Positions 23,547 to 32,131 of a stretch of DNA of 44,516 bases are shown piece by piece. Each line of letters starts with the position of its first letter. Position 1 is the first letter of the stretch. Made by a program: the position numbers and the translations under genes. The stretch covers positions 1 through 44,516 of the forward strand of contig CAMKNZ010000017.1 in the NCBI GenBank assembly GCA_946414315.1, written 5' to 3'. This stretch comes from an uncultured Clostridia bacterium (GTDB taxonomy: Bacteria > Bacillota > Clostridia > Christensenellales > Aristaeellaceae). The notes below the pieces were generated by a model. That model was not told the DNA's origin. It searched no databases and saw only the letters and a list, made by a program, of their open reading frames with translations.

Positions 23547-23566
23547 ATTATACGCCTGTTCAGGCG
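23547..23566 (-). promoter_or_regulatory. Possible ilvE promoter with adjoining palindrome
   Basis: On the - strand, a perfect -10 TATAAT (23552-23547) is directly preceded by the inverted repeat CGCCTG/CAGGCG (23553-23558 with 23561-23566). I find no good -35 at 16-18 bp, so activation by a protein bound at the palindrome is possible. It lies about 40 bp before the ilvE start. Confidence 0.4.
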
Positions 23567-23602
23567 GAAATGCACGGACTTTTTCTGTATTCCTGCGGTA
23601 TC

Positions 23603-24334
23603 TTACAATTCGTCGTCGATTTCTTCGAGGGTGATCGGAAAAGTGAGAAGTCCGAACTCCACCGGTGCGGCTGAACCGGGATTGATATAGAATACCGGCT
23701 CACCGTTTTCATCCAGGTAGTAATCTTCCTCCGGGTTGAGTTCCGTCATGAGGTCTTCTTCCCGGAAGTCCGGAAAGTATTCGATCCCGGCTTCGTTTTC
23801 CTCGATCAGATCCCAGACCAGCCCGCGGACAACCTCGTTGGCTTTTTCATTCTGGTGCTCCTGGATCCATTCTTCGTTCTCATCGGCGTCCAGGATATTC
23901 AGAAGCTTCGGAAGCGTATAGGAACTGCTGGGGTCCGGGTTTTTGCGGGAAAAGACGTACGCCTTCCATTTCAGGGTTGTCTTATCCTCGCTCTTTTTTT
24001 CTTTTTTGACCAGAACGGAAAAGAAGTCGTCATTGTTGCAGGTAACTGTATAACTCAGTTCCGTTGATGAGTTGTCCCCATAGTACATCTCAATCCGGAA
24101 GTCTTCCATTTCGGCCTCAGTCTCGAAAAAAGCGTTAATCGCAGCGCTGTCTTCCGCCTCGCCGTCCACATGCGGATAGCGGTAACTGTAAACAAAGTTG
24201 CCCGCAGACGGATCGTTTTCATCACACGGAACAGAAATGCTGCAGGAATAGTCTTCCTGAAGGGCCAGCGGATCCGCCAGAGCGGAAGCGGTATACAGCA
24301 TCAGGATAAGCAGGAGGGAGAACATTTTCTTCAT
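23603..24334 (-). CDS. Secreted DUF3298/DUF4163-like protein
   Basis: 243 residues with a clear signal peptide (MKKMFSLLLILMLYTASALA, cleavage after ALA). The mature part has an INAFFETEAEMEDF segment like the start of DUF4163 and the late block VFYINPGSAAPVEFGLLTFPI, which matches the end of DUF3298 domains, where a Tyr/Phe-rich strand, Pro and Gly recur. Such domains occur in RsiV anti-sigma factors and PdaC deacetylases, in both cases as ligand-binding modules. Here it stands alone with no enzyme or membrane anchor. AAAGGAG precedes the ATG. It is the last gene of the LCP operon, 36 bp after the zinc-ribbon gene. Confidence 0.72.
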   Translation of the reverse strand: MKKMFSLLLILMLYTASALADPLALQEDYSCSISVPCDENDPSAGNFVYSYRYPHVDGEAEDSAAINAFFETEAEMEDFRIEMYYGDNSSTELSYTVTCNNDDFFSVLVKKEKKSEDKTTLKWKAYVFSRKNPDPSSSYTLPKLLNILDADENEEWIQEHQNEKANEVVRGLVWDLIEENEAGIEYFPDFREEDLMTELNPEEDYYLDENGEPVFYINPGSAAPVEFGLLTFPITLEEIDDEL

Positions 24335-24370
24335 GATACCAATCTCCTTTATGTCAAAAGGACCGCCGTT

Positions 24371-26176
24371 TTATTTCGTGTAAGTATATCTGGCGTTCAG
24401 CCAGGGCATACTGCTGTAGGAAGAGGCTGCGTCGGCATAAATCCGGTAGTATTTGCCGACCTCCCAGCGGATCTTAGTGAAATTCTCCACGAGTACGGGC
24501 TGGGATTTGCCGTCCTCGCTGGTGTTGATCACCACGCGCTGGGGTTTGTCGGAAACGGAATACTGGACGTAGCCCTTGACCACGTACACCTGGTTGTTGG
24601 CGATGCGGACGGAGAGGTTGTTCAGCAGTTCACTGTATCCTTCAGCGGTCAGCGGCCAGGCCTTCTTTGTGTATTCGTCTGCCGGCGGCAGATAGTAGAC
24701 CTCATGGTTGACGATCGACGGCTTTTTGTTTCCGTAGGAAGCCTTGATGCTGATCGTGTTGTAGCCGATATGGTCGAATACCGCGTTAAAGGAAAATTTG
24801 CCTGTGGAGTCCAGGTCCGTGATGTTCAGGTCCGCATGGGGAGTGAGAACCTCCACATAGGCGCCGGGCAGCGTGGTGGCGGTGACCTTCATATTCTTCT
24901 GGTCGGTCGTACCGTAGGTACCAACGGAAAGGTCCAGCGGAACCTCCTGCTTTTCACGGTAGAGGACGATGGTCAGAGTGTTTTCCCGGCAGTACTGGGA
25001 GCGTACGGTGATTTTATAGGGATTGTCGCCGATGGGCTGCACCATTGCGTTGTAGCTCATTTCACCCGTCTCGGAGTTGACGGTATCGCTGCAGTCCTTA
25101 TCATTGACCATGACCCGCGAACCGGGACGGACCACGATCTTGATTGCTGACATGGTCGTGGAAACAGTGGTACGGAGCGCGTCTGGAGATTCCAGCGTGA
25201 TCGGGCTGAGGGGAATCGTGATCTGGTAGGTAACCAGATCCAGCGGCGTCTGTTTTCCGGATGCAGTTTTCAGAAAGGGTGTCAGCGTGACGTCCATGGT
25301 TTCGTCCAACGCGCCTTCCAGGTTGTCATACCAGGTGTGGTCTGCCACTTCGATCGTGGCAAAACCGTCAATGACCGGGTAACTGGCATGCAGTTCCCGG
25401 ATATAGATGTTAGTTCCGTCCTCGCCGGGGATCAGGACGGTATGGGCAGCGAGATCGTCCATCAGCGAAGCTGTTACGATGGCATCCTTATTGATGGCCG
25501 GTCCGTTATCTCCCGCCAGCGCCTTATAGCCGAAATAACCGCCTGCACCAATGGCAGACAGCAGGATCACCGCCAGCAGGACCTTCAGGAAAACGTGCTT
25601 ATGTTCCGGCGGGGGAGCGATCTGTTTTCCCAGAGGGCCTGCCAGATGCCATGAGCCGGTTCCCTGGGTATAGGTTCCCGAAGGAGCCGGGTCATAGGTC
25701 CGGCTTTCGGCAAAGGCGCCGTTCTCATCCATAAAACGGACCTTGTGCCAGATTTCGGATTCCTCACGGCGGGCACGGTCGTTCCGGGAAGAAGTCTGTA
25801 TACGGACTGCAGTCTGGGGAACGTCGTCATGCCGGGCTCTCCGGGAACGGATCGCAGAGGCAGGCTCTTCCGTGACAACGACTTCGGAAGCGGAACGTTC
25901 CCGCTTTTTTTCGTTCAGGCGACTCTGGCGCTCGGCACCTTCACGCTTGCGCTTTTTCAGATCCTGCATCTCGCCGGCAAGAGAGTCCCTGGCGTCAGGG
26001 GTGGCGTCCACCTGGCCGAACTCATCCGCCCGCAGATAAGCAGTGGAAGGACCGCCGTCCTTCAGCTTATCCTTCCATTGCAGCCGTGAAGCTTCGTCAA
26101 TATTCAGCGGCGCGCCGCATTGTATACAGTGAGGCATGGAGGCACGGTTCCACTGACCGCATTCCGGACACTTCAT
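24371..26176 (-). CDS. Zinc-ribbon membrane protein with extracytoplasmic beta domains
   Basis: 601 residues. N-terminal zinc ribbon (CPECG at residues 3-7, CIQCGA at 17-22), then about 170 residues of charged, Arg-rich low-complexity sequence, one membrane helix near residue 200 (VFLKVLLAVILLSAIGAGGYFGY), then a long beta-rich region likely made of Ig-like domains (for example GTTDQKNMKVTATTLPGAYV). The ATG at 26176 has AGGAG 6 bp upstream. It lies 22 bp after the LCP gene, so both are in one operon. It probably has the ribbon inside and the beta domains outside. The function is unknown; see the related gene at 16814-18754. Confidence 0.82.
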   Translation of the reverse strand: MKCPECGQWNRASMPHCIQCGAPLNIDEASRLQWKDKLKDGGPSTAYLRADEFGQVDATPDARDSLAGEMQDLKKRKREGAERQSRLNEKKRERSASEVVVTEEPASAIRSRRARHDDVPQTAVRIQTSSRNDRARREESEIWHKVRFMDENGAFAESRTYDPAPSGTYTQGTGSWHLAGPLGKQIAPPPEHKHVFLKVLLAVILLSAIGAGGYFGYKALAGDNGPAINKDAIVTASLMDDLAAHTVLIPGEDGTNIYIRELHASYPVIDGFATIEVADHTWYDNLEGALDETMDVTLTPFLKTASGKQTPLDLVTYQITIPLSPITLESPDALRTTVSTTMSAIKIVVRPGSRVMVNDKDCSDTVNSETGEMSYNAMVQPIGDNPYKITVRSQYCRENTLTIVLYREKQEVPLDLSVGTYGTTDQKNMKVTATTLPGAYVEVLTPHADLNITDLDSTGKFSFNAVFDHIGYNTISIKASYGNKKPSIVNHEVYYLPPADEYTKKAWPLTAEGYSELLNNLSVRIANNQVYVVKGYVQYSVSDKPQRVVINTSEDGKSQPVLVENFTKIRWEVGKYYRIYADAASSYSSMPWLNARYTYTK

Positions 26177-26198
26177 CGCATACTCCTATTCTGAAATC

Positions 26199-27341
26199 TT
26201 AAAAATCGTCATCCTCGTCTTCGTCATCCGCAACAAGGAAGCTGTTCTGGAGATAATCGGCGTAATCTTCCCGGACCGCGCCCCAGTTGACTTCCCAGGT
26301 GGCCATGTTGGCGAAATGATGGGAACGCTTGAACTCATCTTTCGGGACACGGTATTCCTCAATCGTACAGTTGCGGAGGCCGTAAGCGTATTCCACTGCT
26401 TCCAGCGCTTCGTTCGTGGTGATGTTTGTCTGGTTGGCGTTGCCTTCCAGGATATTGTTCACCAGCGCCTTGGCGTCGTCCAGAGTCATTGTGCGGCATT
26501 TGTCAGCCAGAAGGCTCAGTACATTCCGGACCCGCTGGGTACGCATGAAGTCTCCGTCTCCGCCCTTCTTCCGGATCCGCATATAAAGCACTGTGGAAAC
26601 TCCGCCGGTGGCTTTGTTGTCGCCCCTTTTCGGCGCTTTGTCAGTCGTTTTGAATGTGTACAGGCCGCCTTCATTCCGGGACAGGGATGTGATATCGACG
26701 CCATCTGAACGGGTCACCGTTCCGGGATATACATCATCCTTTAAAGCTTCTACTTCCGCATCCGAGAGTTCGATCTGGACGCCGCCCATATAATCCACGA
26801 TATTGGCGATCTGGCGGAAGGTGAAGACGATATACTTTTCGATCCTGATTCCAAGATGCCGGCTGATGATATACGCCAGTGCCTCGGGACCGTGATCGTT
26901 AAACACGCGGTTAATCCGTCCGTGTTTAGTGAATCCGTCGTCCAGATTGACTTTTTCGATCAGCGTGTCACGGGTAATGGAAGTGAGCATGACCCGGTGG
27001 GCACGGGTGTCCAGTGTCAGAATGACGATACCGTCTGTATTGCCGTATTCGTCTTTCCGGCCGCCTCCGCTGGAAGCACTGTACATCGGCGTGTCAATGC
27101 CTTCCGGGCGGGCGCCCCGTTCCCACTGGTCGATGCAGAGGAGCAGGTAATGATGCTGACCATCGATGATCGGCGGAATCTCATCGTCAGCTAGGACAGT
27201 GAAATCCATCGGATCGTTTTCACCAACTTTTTTACGGGCCCATTCGACCGGATCAGGCGTAGGCGCGGGCTCTTCAGCCGTCGCGGGAAGCAGGGGGAAC
27301 AGCATGATCAGGGCAAGCAGCAGAGCAAAGTGTTTCCGCAT
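26199..27341 (-). CDS. LytR-CpsA-Psr (LCP) family protein
   Basis: 380 residues. LCP proteins attach teichoic acids, capsule or other glycans from lipid carriers to peptidoglycan. The family blocks are present: DGIVILTLDTRAHRVML (Asp ligands), SITRDTLI (key Arg), KHGRINRVFNDHGPEAL and VDYMGGVQIEL, with MRTQRVRNVLSLL near residue 275. The N-terminus is a signal peptide (LLLALIMLFPLLPATA) that could be cleaved after ATA, unlike the usual uncleaved anchor, so the protein may be released. The C-terminus is very acidic (ADDEDEDDDF). AAGGAG precedes the ATG. It is the first gene of a three-gene envelope operon. Confidence 0.92.
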   Translation of the reverse strand: MRKHFALLLALIMLFPLLPATAEEPAPTPDPVEWARKKVGENDPMDFTVLADDEIPPIIDGQHHYLLLCIDQWERGARPEGIDTPMYSASSGGGRKDEYGNTDGIVILTLDTRAHRVMLTSITRDTLIEKVNLDDGFTKHGRINRVFNDHGPEALAYIISRHLGIRIEKYIVFTFRQIANIVDYMGGVQIELSDAEVEALKDDVYPGTVTRSDGVDITSLSRNEGGLYTFKTTDKAPKRGDNKATGGVSTVLYMRIRKKGGDGDFMRTQRVRNVLSLLADKCRTMTLDDAKALVNNILEGNANQTNITTNEALEAVEYAYGLRNCTIEEYRVPKDEFKRSHHFANMATWEVNWGAVREDYADYLQNSFLVADDEDEDDDF

Positions 27342-27384
27342 GGATACAACACTCCTTCAGGGGGTTAATGAAAGTTCACCTCTC

Positions 27385-27413
27385 ATTATATAATAAAAAC
27401 GAAAAAGAAGAAA
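27385..27413 (-). promoter_or_regulatory. Putative promoter of the LCP operon
   Basis: On the - strand: TTTCTT (27413-27408), 17 bp, TATAAT (27390-27385). The -35 is weak. It lies about 45 bp before the LCP start in an A/T-rich divergent intergenic region. Confidence 0.4.
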
Positions 27414-27473
27414 GAGTTATTTCTCATTTGCGACAAGAAGATGAAACAATTTTGAAAAGAAAAGCAAAAAACA

Positions 27474-27502
27474 TTTCTTTTTTTCAATGCGGATGGTATA
27501 AT
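27474..27502 (+). promoter_or_regulatory. Putative promoter of the FAD-dehydrogenase gene
   Basis: TTTCTT (27474-27479), 17 bp, TATAAT (27497-27502), with an extended -10 TGG (27494-27496) that can offset the weak -35. It lies about 50 bp before the start codon. Confidence 0.5.
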
Positions 27503-27551
27503 TTTACCGCCGGATTTTCCGGACAAAAAAGACAGAAAGACTGAATCAAAC

Positions 27552-28925
27552 ATGGATTACGACGTGCTGATTATCGGGGCGGGTCCCGGCGGGATTTTCA
27601 CTGCCTACGAACTGACAGAAAAGGCAAAAAAACATATGCGGACCGCCGTTTTTGAACTGGGCCGGCAGCTGGACAAGCGCAAATGCCCGATCGACGGGGA
27701 CAAAGTAAAAGCGTGCATTCGCTGCAAGTGCTGCTCCATCATGAGCGGATTCGGCGGTGCAGGCGCTTTTTCCGACGGAAAATACAATATCACCAACGAT
27801 TTCGGCGGCAGTCTCCATGAACACGTCGGCAAGACCAGAGCGCTGGAACTGATGCGCTATGTAGACGAGATCAACCTGAAATACGGCGGAGAGGGTACAA
27901 AACTCTATTCAACTGCCAGCACGTCCATCCGGAAAACCTGCCTGCAGAACGGCCTTCACCTGCTGGATGCTCAGGTCCGGCACCTGGGTACGGATATCAA
28001 CTATGTGGTGCTTACCAACCTGTATAACGAACTGAAGGATAAAGTGGACTTCTTCTTCGAAACCCCCGTGGGTTCTGTGAAACGGGAAGGGGAAAGCTAC
28101 CGGGTGACCCTGGAGGACGGCCGAAGTTTTACAGCGGCACAGTGTGTGATTTCCGTCGGCCGAAGCGGCAGCAAATGGATGGAGGGCGTCTGCCGGGAAA
28201 TGGGCATTCCCACCAAAAGCAACCGGGTTGATATCGGCGTGCGGGTGGAACTGCCGGCCCAGGTGTTCAGCCATCTGACGGACGAACTGTACGAGAGCAA
28301 GATCGTTTACCGGACGGAAAAGTTTGAGGATCTGGTGCGGACGTTCTGTATGAACCCGAACGGCGCCGTGGTCAGCGAGAATACGAACGGCATTGTGACC
28401 GTCAACGGACACAGCTATGAAGATCCGGCGAAACATACGGAAAACACCAATTTCGCCCTGCTGGTGAGCAAGCATTTTTCCGAGCCTTTCAAGGATTCCA
28501 ACGGCTACGGAGAATCCATTGCCCGGCTGAGCAATATGCTGGGCGGCGGCGTGATCGTCCAGCGCTTCGGAGATCTGGTCCGGGGACGTCGAAGCACGCC
28601 CGGACGGATTGCGGATTCCTTTGTCACGCCGACCCTGTCCGCCACACCGGGAGACCTGAGCCTGGTGATCCCGAAACGGATCCTGGACGGCATCATCGAA
28701 ATGATCTATGCTTTGGACAAGATCGCTCCCGGCACGGCAAACGACGATACGCTGCTCTACGGCGTAGAGGTCAAGTTCTACAATATGGAAGTGGAACTGG
28801 ACGAGAATCTGGAAACGGCCTACCCAGGCCTGTATGTCATCGGCGACGGCAGCGGTGTGACACACAGTCTGTCCCACGCCAGCGCCAGCGGCGTTCACGT
28901 CGCCCGGAGAATTCTGGGTAAATAA
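27552..28925 (+). CDS. FAD-dependent dehydrogenase (COG2509-like)
   Basis: 457 residues. The N-terminal dinucleotide fold DVLIIGAGPGGIFTAYEL binds FAD, and a C-terminal GLYVIGDGSG segment completes the FAD site. A cysteine-rich stretch KACIRCKCCSIMSGFGGAGAF (near residue 55) is typical of the uncharacterised FAD-dependent dehydrogenases grouped as COG2509, and could hold a redox-active cysteine cluster. The substrate is unknown. The ribosome site is weak (GAAAG). It appears monocistronic, in a divergent pair with the LCP operon. Confidence 0.88.
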   Translation: MDYDVLIIGAGPGGIFTAYELTEKAKKHMRTAVFELGRQLDKRKCPIDGDKVKACIRCKCCSIMSGFGGAGAFSDGKYNITNDFGGSLHEHVGKTRALELMRYVDEINLKYGGEGTKLYSTASTSIRKTCLQNGLHLLDAQVRHLGTDINYVVLTNLYNELKDKVDFFFETPVGSVKREGESYRVTLEDGRSFTAAQCVISVGRSGSKWMEGVCREMGIPTKSNRVDIGVRVELPAQVFSHLTDELYESKIVYRTEKFEDLVRTFCMNPNGAVVSENTNGIVTVNGHSYEDPAKHTENTNFALLVSKHFSEPFKDSNGYGESIARLSNMLGGGVIVQRFGDLVRGRRSTPGRIADSFVTPTLSATPGDLSLVIPKRILDGIIEMIYALDKIAPGTANDDTLLYGVEVKFYNMEVELDENLETAYPGLYVIGDGSGVTHSLSHASASGVHVARRILGK

Positions 28926-28957
28926 AAAAACAGGCGGAAATGAACCCTGCCTGTTTA
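28922..28957 (-). terminator. tmcAL terminator overlapping its stop codon
   Basis: AAACAGGC (28928-28935) pairs with GCCTGTTT (28949-28956). On the - strand a run of T's follows (A-run at 28924-28930). The outer pairs of the stem are part of the tmcAL TAA stop (28957-28955). On the + strand there is no good T-tract, so FAD-gene transcripts may only partly stop here. Confidence 0.7.
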
Positions 28958-30124
28958 CAGGATCGCAATCTGTTCACTGAAAGGCAGCGTATCCGGCATC
29001 CGGCAGCTCTGGGCCCACAGGCGCCAGGCGGCAAGGTCGGCAGGATGGGCGGCCTTTTTCCATTCTGTAAAAGTGGGAATCACCGGGATCGGGAGATCCT
29101 TCCAGCGTGCGGTCATTTCCCGGTTTTTCCGCAGGCCCAGGAGCAGCGCGTTTTCCGGCAGGGGAGCGCCGTTGATTTCATCTGCGGTCAGCCCCAGCAG
29201 CGAGCAGGCACAGAGGCGGCTGACCCGGGCGGCGGGGTAGCGCTTTCCGGTCAGGGCGGCGATCAGTCCGCGCCTGGTGGCTGCGGAGCAGGCGGCGCTC
29301 TGCATTGCGTTCTCCATGCCTTCAGACAGGTCAGGCAGGCACCGGTATTCATTGCCTGTCATGGCGCGGAGCCGGGACAGCAGCAGGGAATCGAGGATCC
29401 TATCGTCCGGAATCCGCCCCTCCAGGAATCGGCGGCGGAGGATTTCAGCAGTATAAGACGGCATGCCGGCAAAGGCATCCGCATAACTGCCGCGGATCAG
29501 CGCTTCCCGCAGGGCCGAGGCGGAGGGAGACTCCGGATTGACGGCGGCGGCGTGATAGCTTCCGGCCCGATGAATTACCACTGGCTGCAGGAACAGCGCA
29601 AGACGGCGGATGGCCCGCAGATAACAGACGGCAAGGATGTTATTCGGCTTGTCCAGCAGGCCCCGGGCTTCCGGTAATACGTCTGCAAGTGCGGCGGATA
29701 CGGCCGCGGGCCAGCCGGCACCGCCGGCAAGGGTTTTCTTCAGGACTTCATTGAAACGGGACGGCGGGCTTTCCAGCAGATCCGCTGTACGGCCCAGCAG
29801 GTCGGCATCGGCGTTTTCCGCCCCGAATGCGAGATGGGTTGTCCCCAGACCGGCAAGCATGGATACTGCACCCAGGGCATAATGCTCCGCATCCCGCAGC
29901 GTCCAGCAGACAGGCAGGGAGAAAACAGCGTCTGCCCCGGCCTCCAGGGCACAGCGTGCCCGGTCGACCGGGGAAAGGAGCGCCAGGCTGCCCCGCTGCT
30001 TAATACAGGGGGAGAGGACGATATAGGTCAGGTCCGGGGACACCTGTCTTTTAGCTTCCGTAAGATGGTACAGATGTCCGTGATGAAACGGATCATATTC
30101 CGCGACGATCCCCAGGATCTTCAT
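28955..30124 (-). CDS. tmcAL: tRNA(Met) cytidine acetate ligase (YlbM family)
   Basis: The ATG at 30124 is chosen because AGGAGG sits 8 bp upstream; an in-frame GTG 9 bp earlier overlaps that site. The product is 389 residues. The N-terminus GIVAEYDPFHHGHLYHL is the family nucleotidyltransferase motif, with HHGH as the adenylation site. The family activates acetate with ATP and forms N4-acetylcytidine at the wobble base of elongator tRNA-Met. The acetate kinase gene is divergently transcribed from it, so both acetate-using genes share one control region. Confidence 0.9.
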   Translation of the reverse strand: MKILGIVAEYDPFHHGHLYHLTEAKRQVSPDLTYIVLSPCIKQRGSLALLSPVDRARCALEAGADAVFSLPVCWTLRDAEHYALGAVSMLAGLGTTHLAFGAENADADLLGRTADLLESPPSRFNEVLKKTLAGGAGWPAAVSAALADVLPEARGLLDKPNNILAVCYLRAIRRLALFLQPVVIHRAGSYHAAAVNPESPSASALREALIRGSYADAFAGMPSYTAEILRRRFLEGRIPDDRILDSLLLSRLRAMTGNEYRCLPDLSEGMENAMQSAACSAATRRGLIAALTGKRYPAARVSRLCACSLLGLTADEINGAPLPENALLLGLRKNREMTARWKDLPIPVIPTFTEWKKAAHPADLAAWRLWAQSCRMPDTLPFSEQIAIL

Positions 30125-30248
30125 GACGGGCACCTCCTGCCGAATGAATCATTTACAATGAATAGTAGCATTTAAGGGGTTTATTTTCAAGCAAATCGGG
30201 AGTATAATATAAGTTGGTTGTCAAATAAATGAAGGAGTACGATAGATT

Positions 30249-31487
30249 ATGAAAATTCTGGTTGTAAACGCGGGTTCTTCCTCTCTGAAATATCAGCTGA
30301 TCGACATGGACGGCGAGAAAGAGCTGGCCAAGGGCCTGGTCGAGCGGATCGGTATCGAAGGCAGCAGGCTGAAGCACAGCGCCAGTGATAAAAAGACCGA
30401 AATTTCCCAGGAAATTCCGGATCATGAAGCCGCCGCCCAGCTGATGCTCAAGATCCTGCAGGATCCGGAATTCGGCGTGATCAAGAGCACCGATGAAATC
30501 GGCGCCGTAGGCCACCGGGTACTGCACGGCGGCAGCGCGTTTACGGCTTCCGTCATCGTGAACGACGCGGCAAAGCAGGCCATCCGTGATTGCTTCCCGC
30601 TGGGACCGCTGCACAATCCTGCCAACCTGATGGGCATCGAAGCCTGTGAAAAAGTCATGAAGGGCACGCCCCAGGTCGCGGTATTCGACACCGCTTTCCA
30701 TCAGACCATGCCGCCCAAGGCCTATATGTACGGCGTTCCGAAGATGTATGAAGAAAAGCTCCATGTCCGCCGCTACGGTTTTCACGGCACAAGCCACCGC
30801 TATGTCAGCCGCCGGGTCTGTGAGTTCCTCGGCATCAGCCCCGTCGGTAAGAAGATCATCATCTGCCACCTGGGCAACGGATCCAGCCTGAGCGCCGTGA
30901 AAGACGGCAAGTGCCAGGACACCTCCATGGGCCTGACGCCTCTGGAAGGCCTGCTGATGGGCACCCGCTGCGGCAGCTGTGACCCCGCCGTGGTACAGTT
31001 TATCGCCAACAATCCCCTGAATGACGACGGCACCCCCGTGGGCCATCCGATCAGCGTGGACGAAGTCCTGACCATGATGAACAAGAAGAGCGGCCTGCTG
31101 GGCATCAGCGGAAAGAGCAGCGACTGCCGGGATATCGACGACCTGGCGAGCAACGGCGATCCAAACGCCAGGCTGGCTCAGGAAATGCTGGTTTACGGCA
31201 TCAAGAAGTATATCGGATCCTATGCCGCGGCCATGGGCGGCGTAGACATCATCGTGTTCACCGCCGGCATCGGCGAGAATAATGCGGCTCTGCGCGCCCA
31301 GGTAATCGACGGCCTGGAATTCATGGGCGCGAAGATTGATCCTGAGAAGAACAAGACCCGCCAGGAAGCCGTGATCTCCGCGGACGACAGCAGGGTGACG
31401 GTGTGCGTGATCCCCACCAACGAAGAGATCATGATCGCCCGGGACACCCTCGACCTGGTCACCACCGGCAAGGTCCGGGACGAATGA
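30249..31487 (+). CDS. ackA: Acetate kinase
   Basis: 412 residues. Converts acetyl phosphate and ADP to acetate and ATP, the energy-yielding last step of acetate fermentation. Family signatures are visible: VNAGSSSLKYQL (residues 5-16), VFDTAFHQTMP (about 146) and RRYGFHGTSHRYVS (about 176). The ATG has AAGGAG 11 bp upstream. A -10 TATAAT is at 30203-30208 with no strong -35. No phosphotransacetylase gene (pta) lies beside it, although pta-ackA is a common pair. The next gene has its own strong promoter. Confidence 0.97.
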   Translation: MKILVVNAGSSSLKYQLIDMDGEKELAKGLVERIGIEGSRLKHSASDKKTEISQEIPDHEAAAQLMLKILQDPEFGVIKSTDEIGAVGHRVLHGGSAFTASVIVNDAAKQAIRDCFPLGPLHNPANLMGIEACEKVMKGTPQVAVFDTAFHQTMPPKAYMYGVPKMYEEKLHVRRYGFHGTSHRYVSRRVCEFLGISPVGKKIIICHLGNGSSLSAVKDGKCQDTSMGLTPLEGLLMGTRCGSCDPAVVQFIANNPLNDDGTPVGHPISVDEVLTMMNKKSGLLGISGKSSDCRDIDDLASNGDPNARLAQEMLVYGIKKYIGSYAAAMGGVDIIVFTAGIGENNAALRAQVIDGLEFMGAKIDPEKNKTRQEAVISADDSRVTVCVIPTNEEIMIARDTLDLVTTGKVRDE

Positions 31488-31579
31488 GGACATTTCAGGA
31501 TTCATATTGTATAATTATGGATACTGAAGCTGCGGAATCAGGTGCGTTTTTTCGAGGCAAAAACGTTGAAAATTCTTTG

Positions 31580-31608
31580 TTGACAAACGATTTGCATCGA
31601 ACTATAAT
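31580..31608 (+). promoter_or_regulatory. Full-consensus promoter of yceD-rpmF
   Basis: TTGACA (31580-31585), exactly 17 bp, TATAAT (31603-31608). Both hexamers are perfect and spacing is optimal, about 28 bp before the yceD start. It is the only exact-consensus promoter I found in the window. Confidence 0.85.
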
Positions 31609-31636
31609 ATCAACCGGTCACTTTTGAGGTGAGGAC

Positions 31637-32128
31637 ATGAAGCTTGATGTATCGGATGCTTTAGCCCATCCCGGCCAGGAGTACCATTTTTCCGGCCTGC
31701 AGGCCATTGCGGACCAGGAAATCGGCGGCGATACCGTCCGGATAGACGATTGCGCTGTTGAAGGCGGGTTCCTGTCGGATGAAGACGGAAACATTTCGGT
31801 CAAAGGCAAGCTCAGGACCGTTGCCCATGCTCCCTGCGCCAACTGTCTGGAGGACGCAAGCGCCGAGGTCGAGAACGAGTTCGACGAGGTGTTCCGCCGG
31901 AACGGCGATATGGAAGACGATGAGATCTTTGCCTACCAAGGGCACGAGGTCTTCCTGGACAAGCTGGTTATGTCATACGCCGTCATGGCTCTGCCGATCC
32001 GCTTTCTCTGCAGAGAGGATTGTCCGGGCTTTGAATACAGGGACCCGGAAGCAGCCCCTTCCGAACCGGGGATCCAATACCCCTTCGCGGGACTGCAGCA
32101 ATTGCTTGAAAAGAATGAGGAGGTGTGA
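31637..32128 (+). CDS. yceD: YceD family protein (DUF177)
   Basis: 163 residues. DUF177 proteins almost always precede rpmF and have a CxxC pair in the middle (CANCL at about residue 56) and another Cys later (CREDCPG, about 130). They are linked with 23S rRNA processing and ribosome assembly in some bacteria and plants. The product is acidic and soluble. The ATG is preceded by GAGGTGAGG. rpmF follows after 3 bp, so the two are co-expressed from the consensus promoter. Confidence 0.92.
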   Translation: MKLDVSDALAHPGQEYHFSGLQAIADQEIGGDTVRIDDCAVEGGFLSDEDGNISVKGKLRTVAHAPCANCLEDASAEVENEFDEVFRRNGDMEDDEIFAYQGHEVFLDKLVMSYAVMALPIRFLCREDCPGFEYRDPEAAPSEPGIQYPFAGLQQLLEKNEEV

Positions 32129-32131
32129 CTC

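Noticed and set aside
30203..30208. Strong ackA promoter
   Set aside because: The -10 TATAAT is perfect but no -35 could be found at 16-18 bp, so I only mention it with the gene.
30153..31505. 450-codon open frame on the - strand opposite ackA
   Set aside because: ackA has all family signatures; the antisense frame has none.
31510..31515. A second promoter just after ackA (TATAAT at 31510)
   Set aside because: No -35 and no extended -10; the consensus promoter at 31580 is sufficient.
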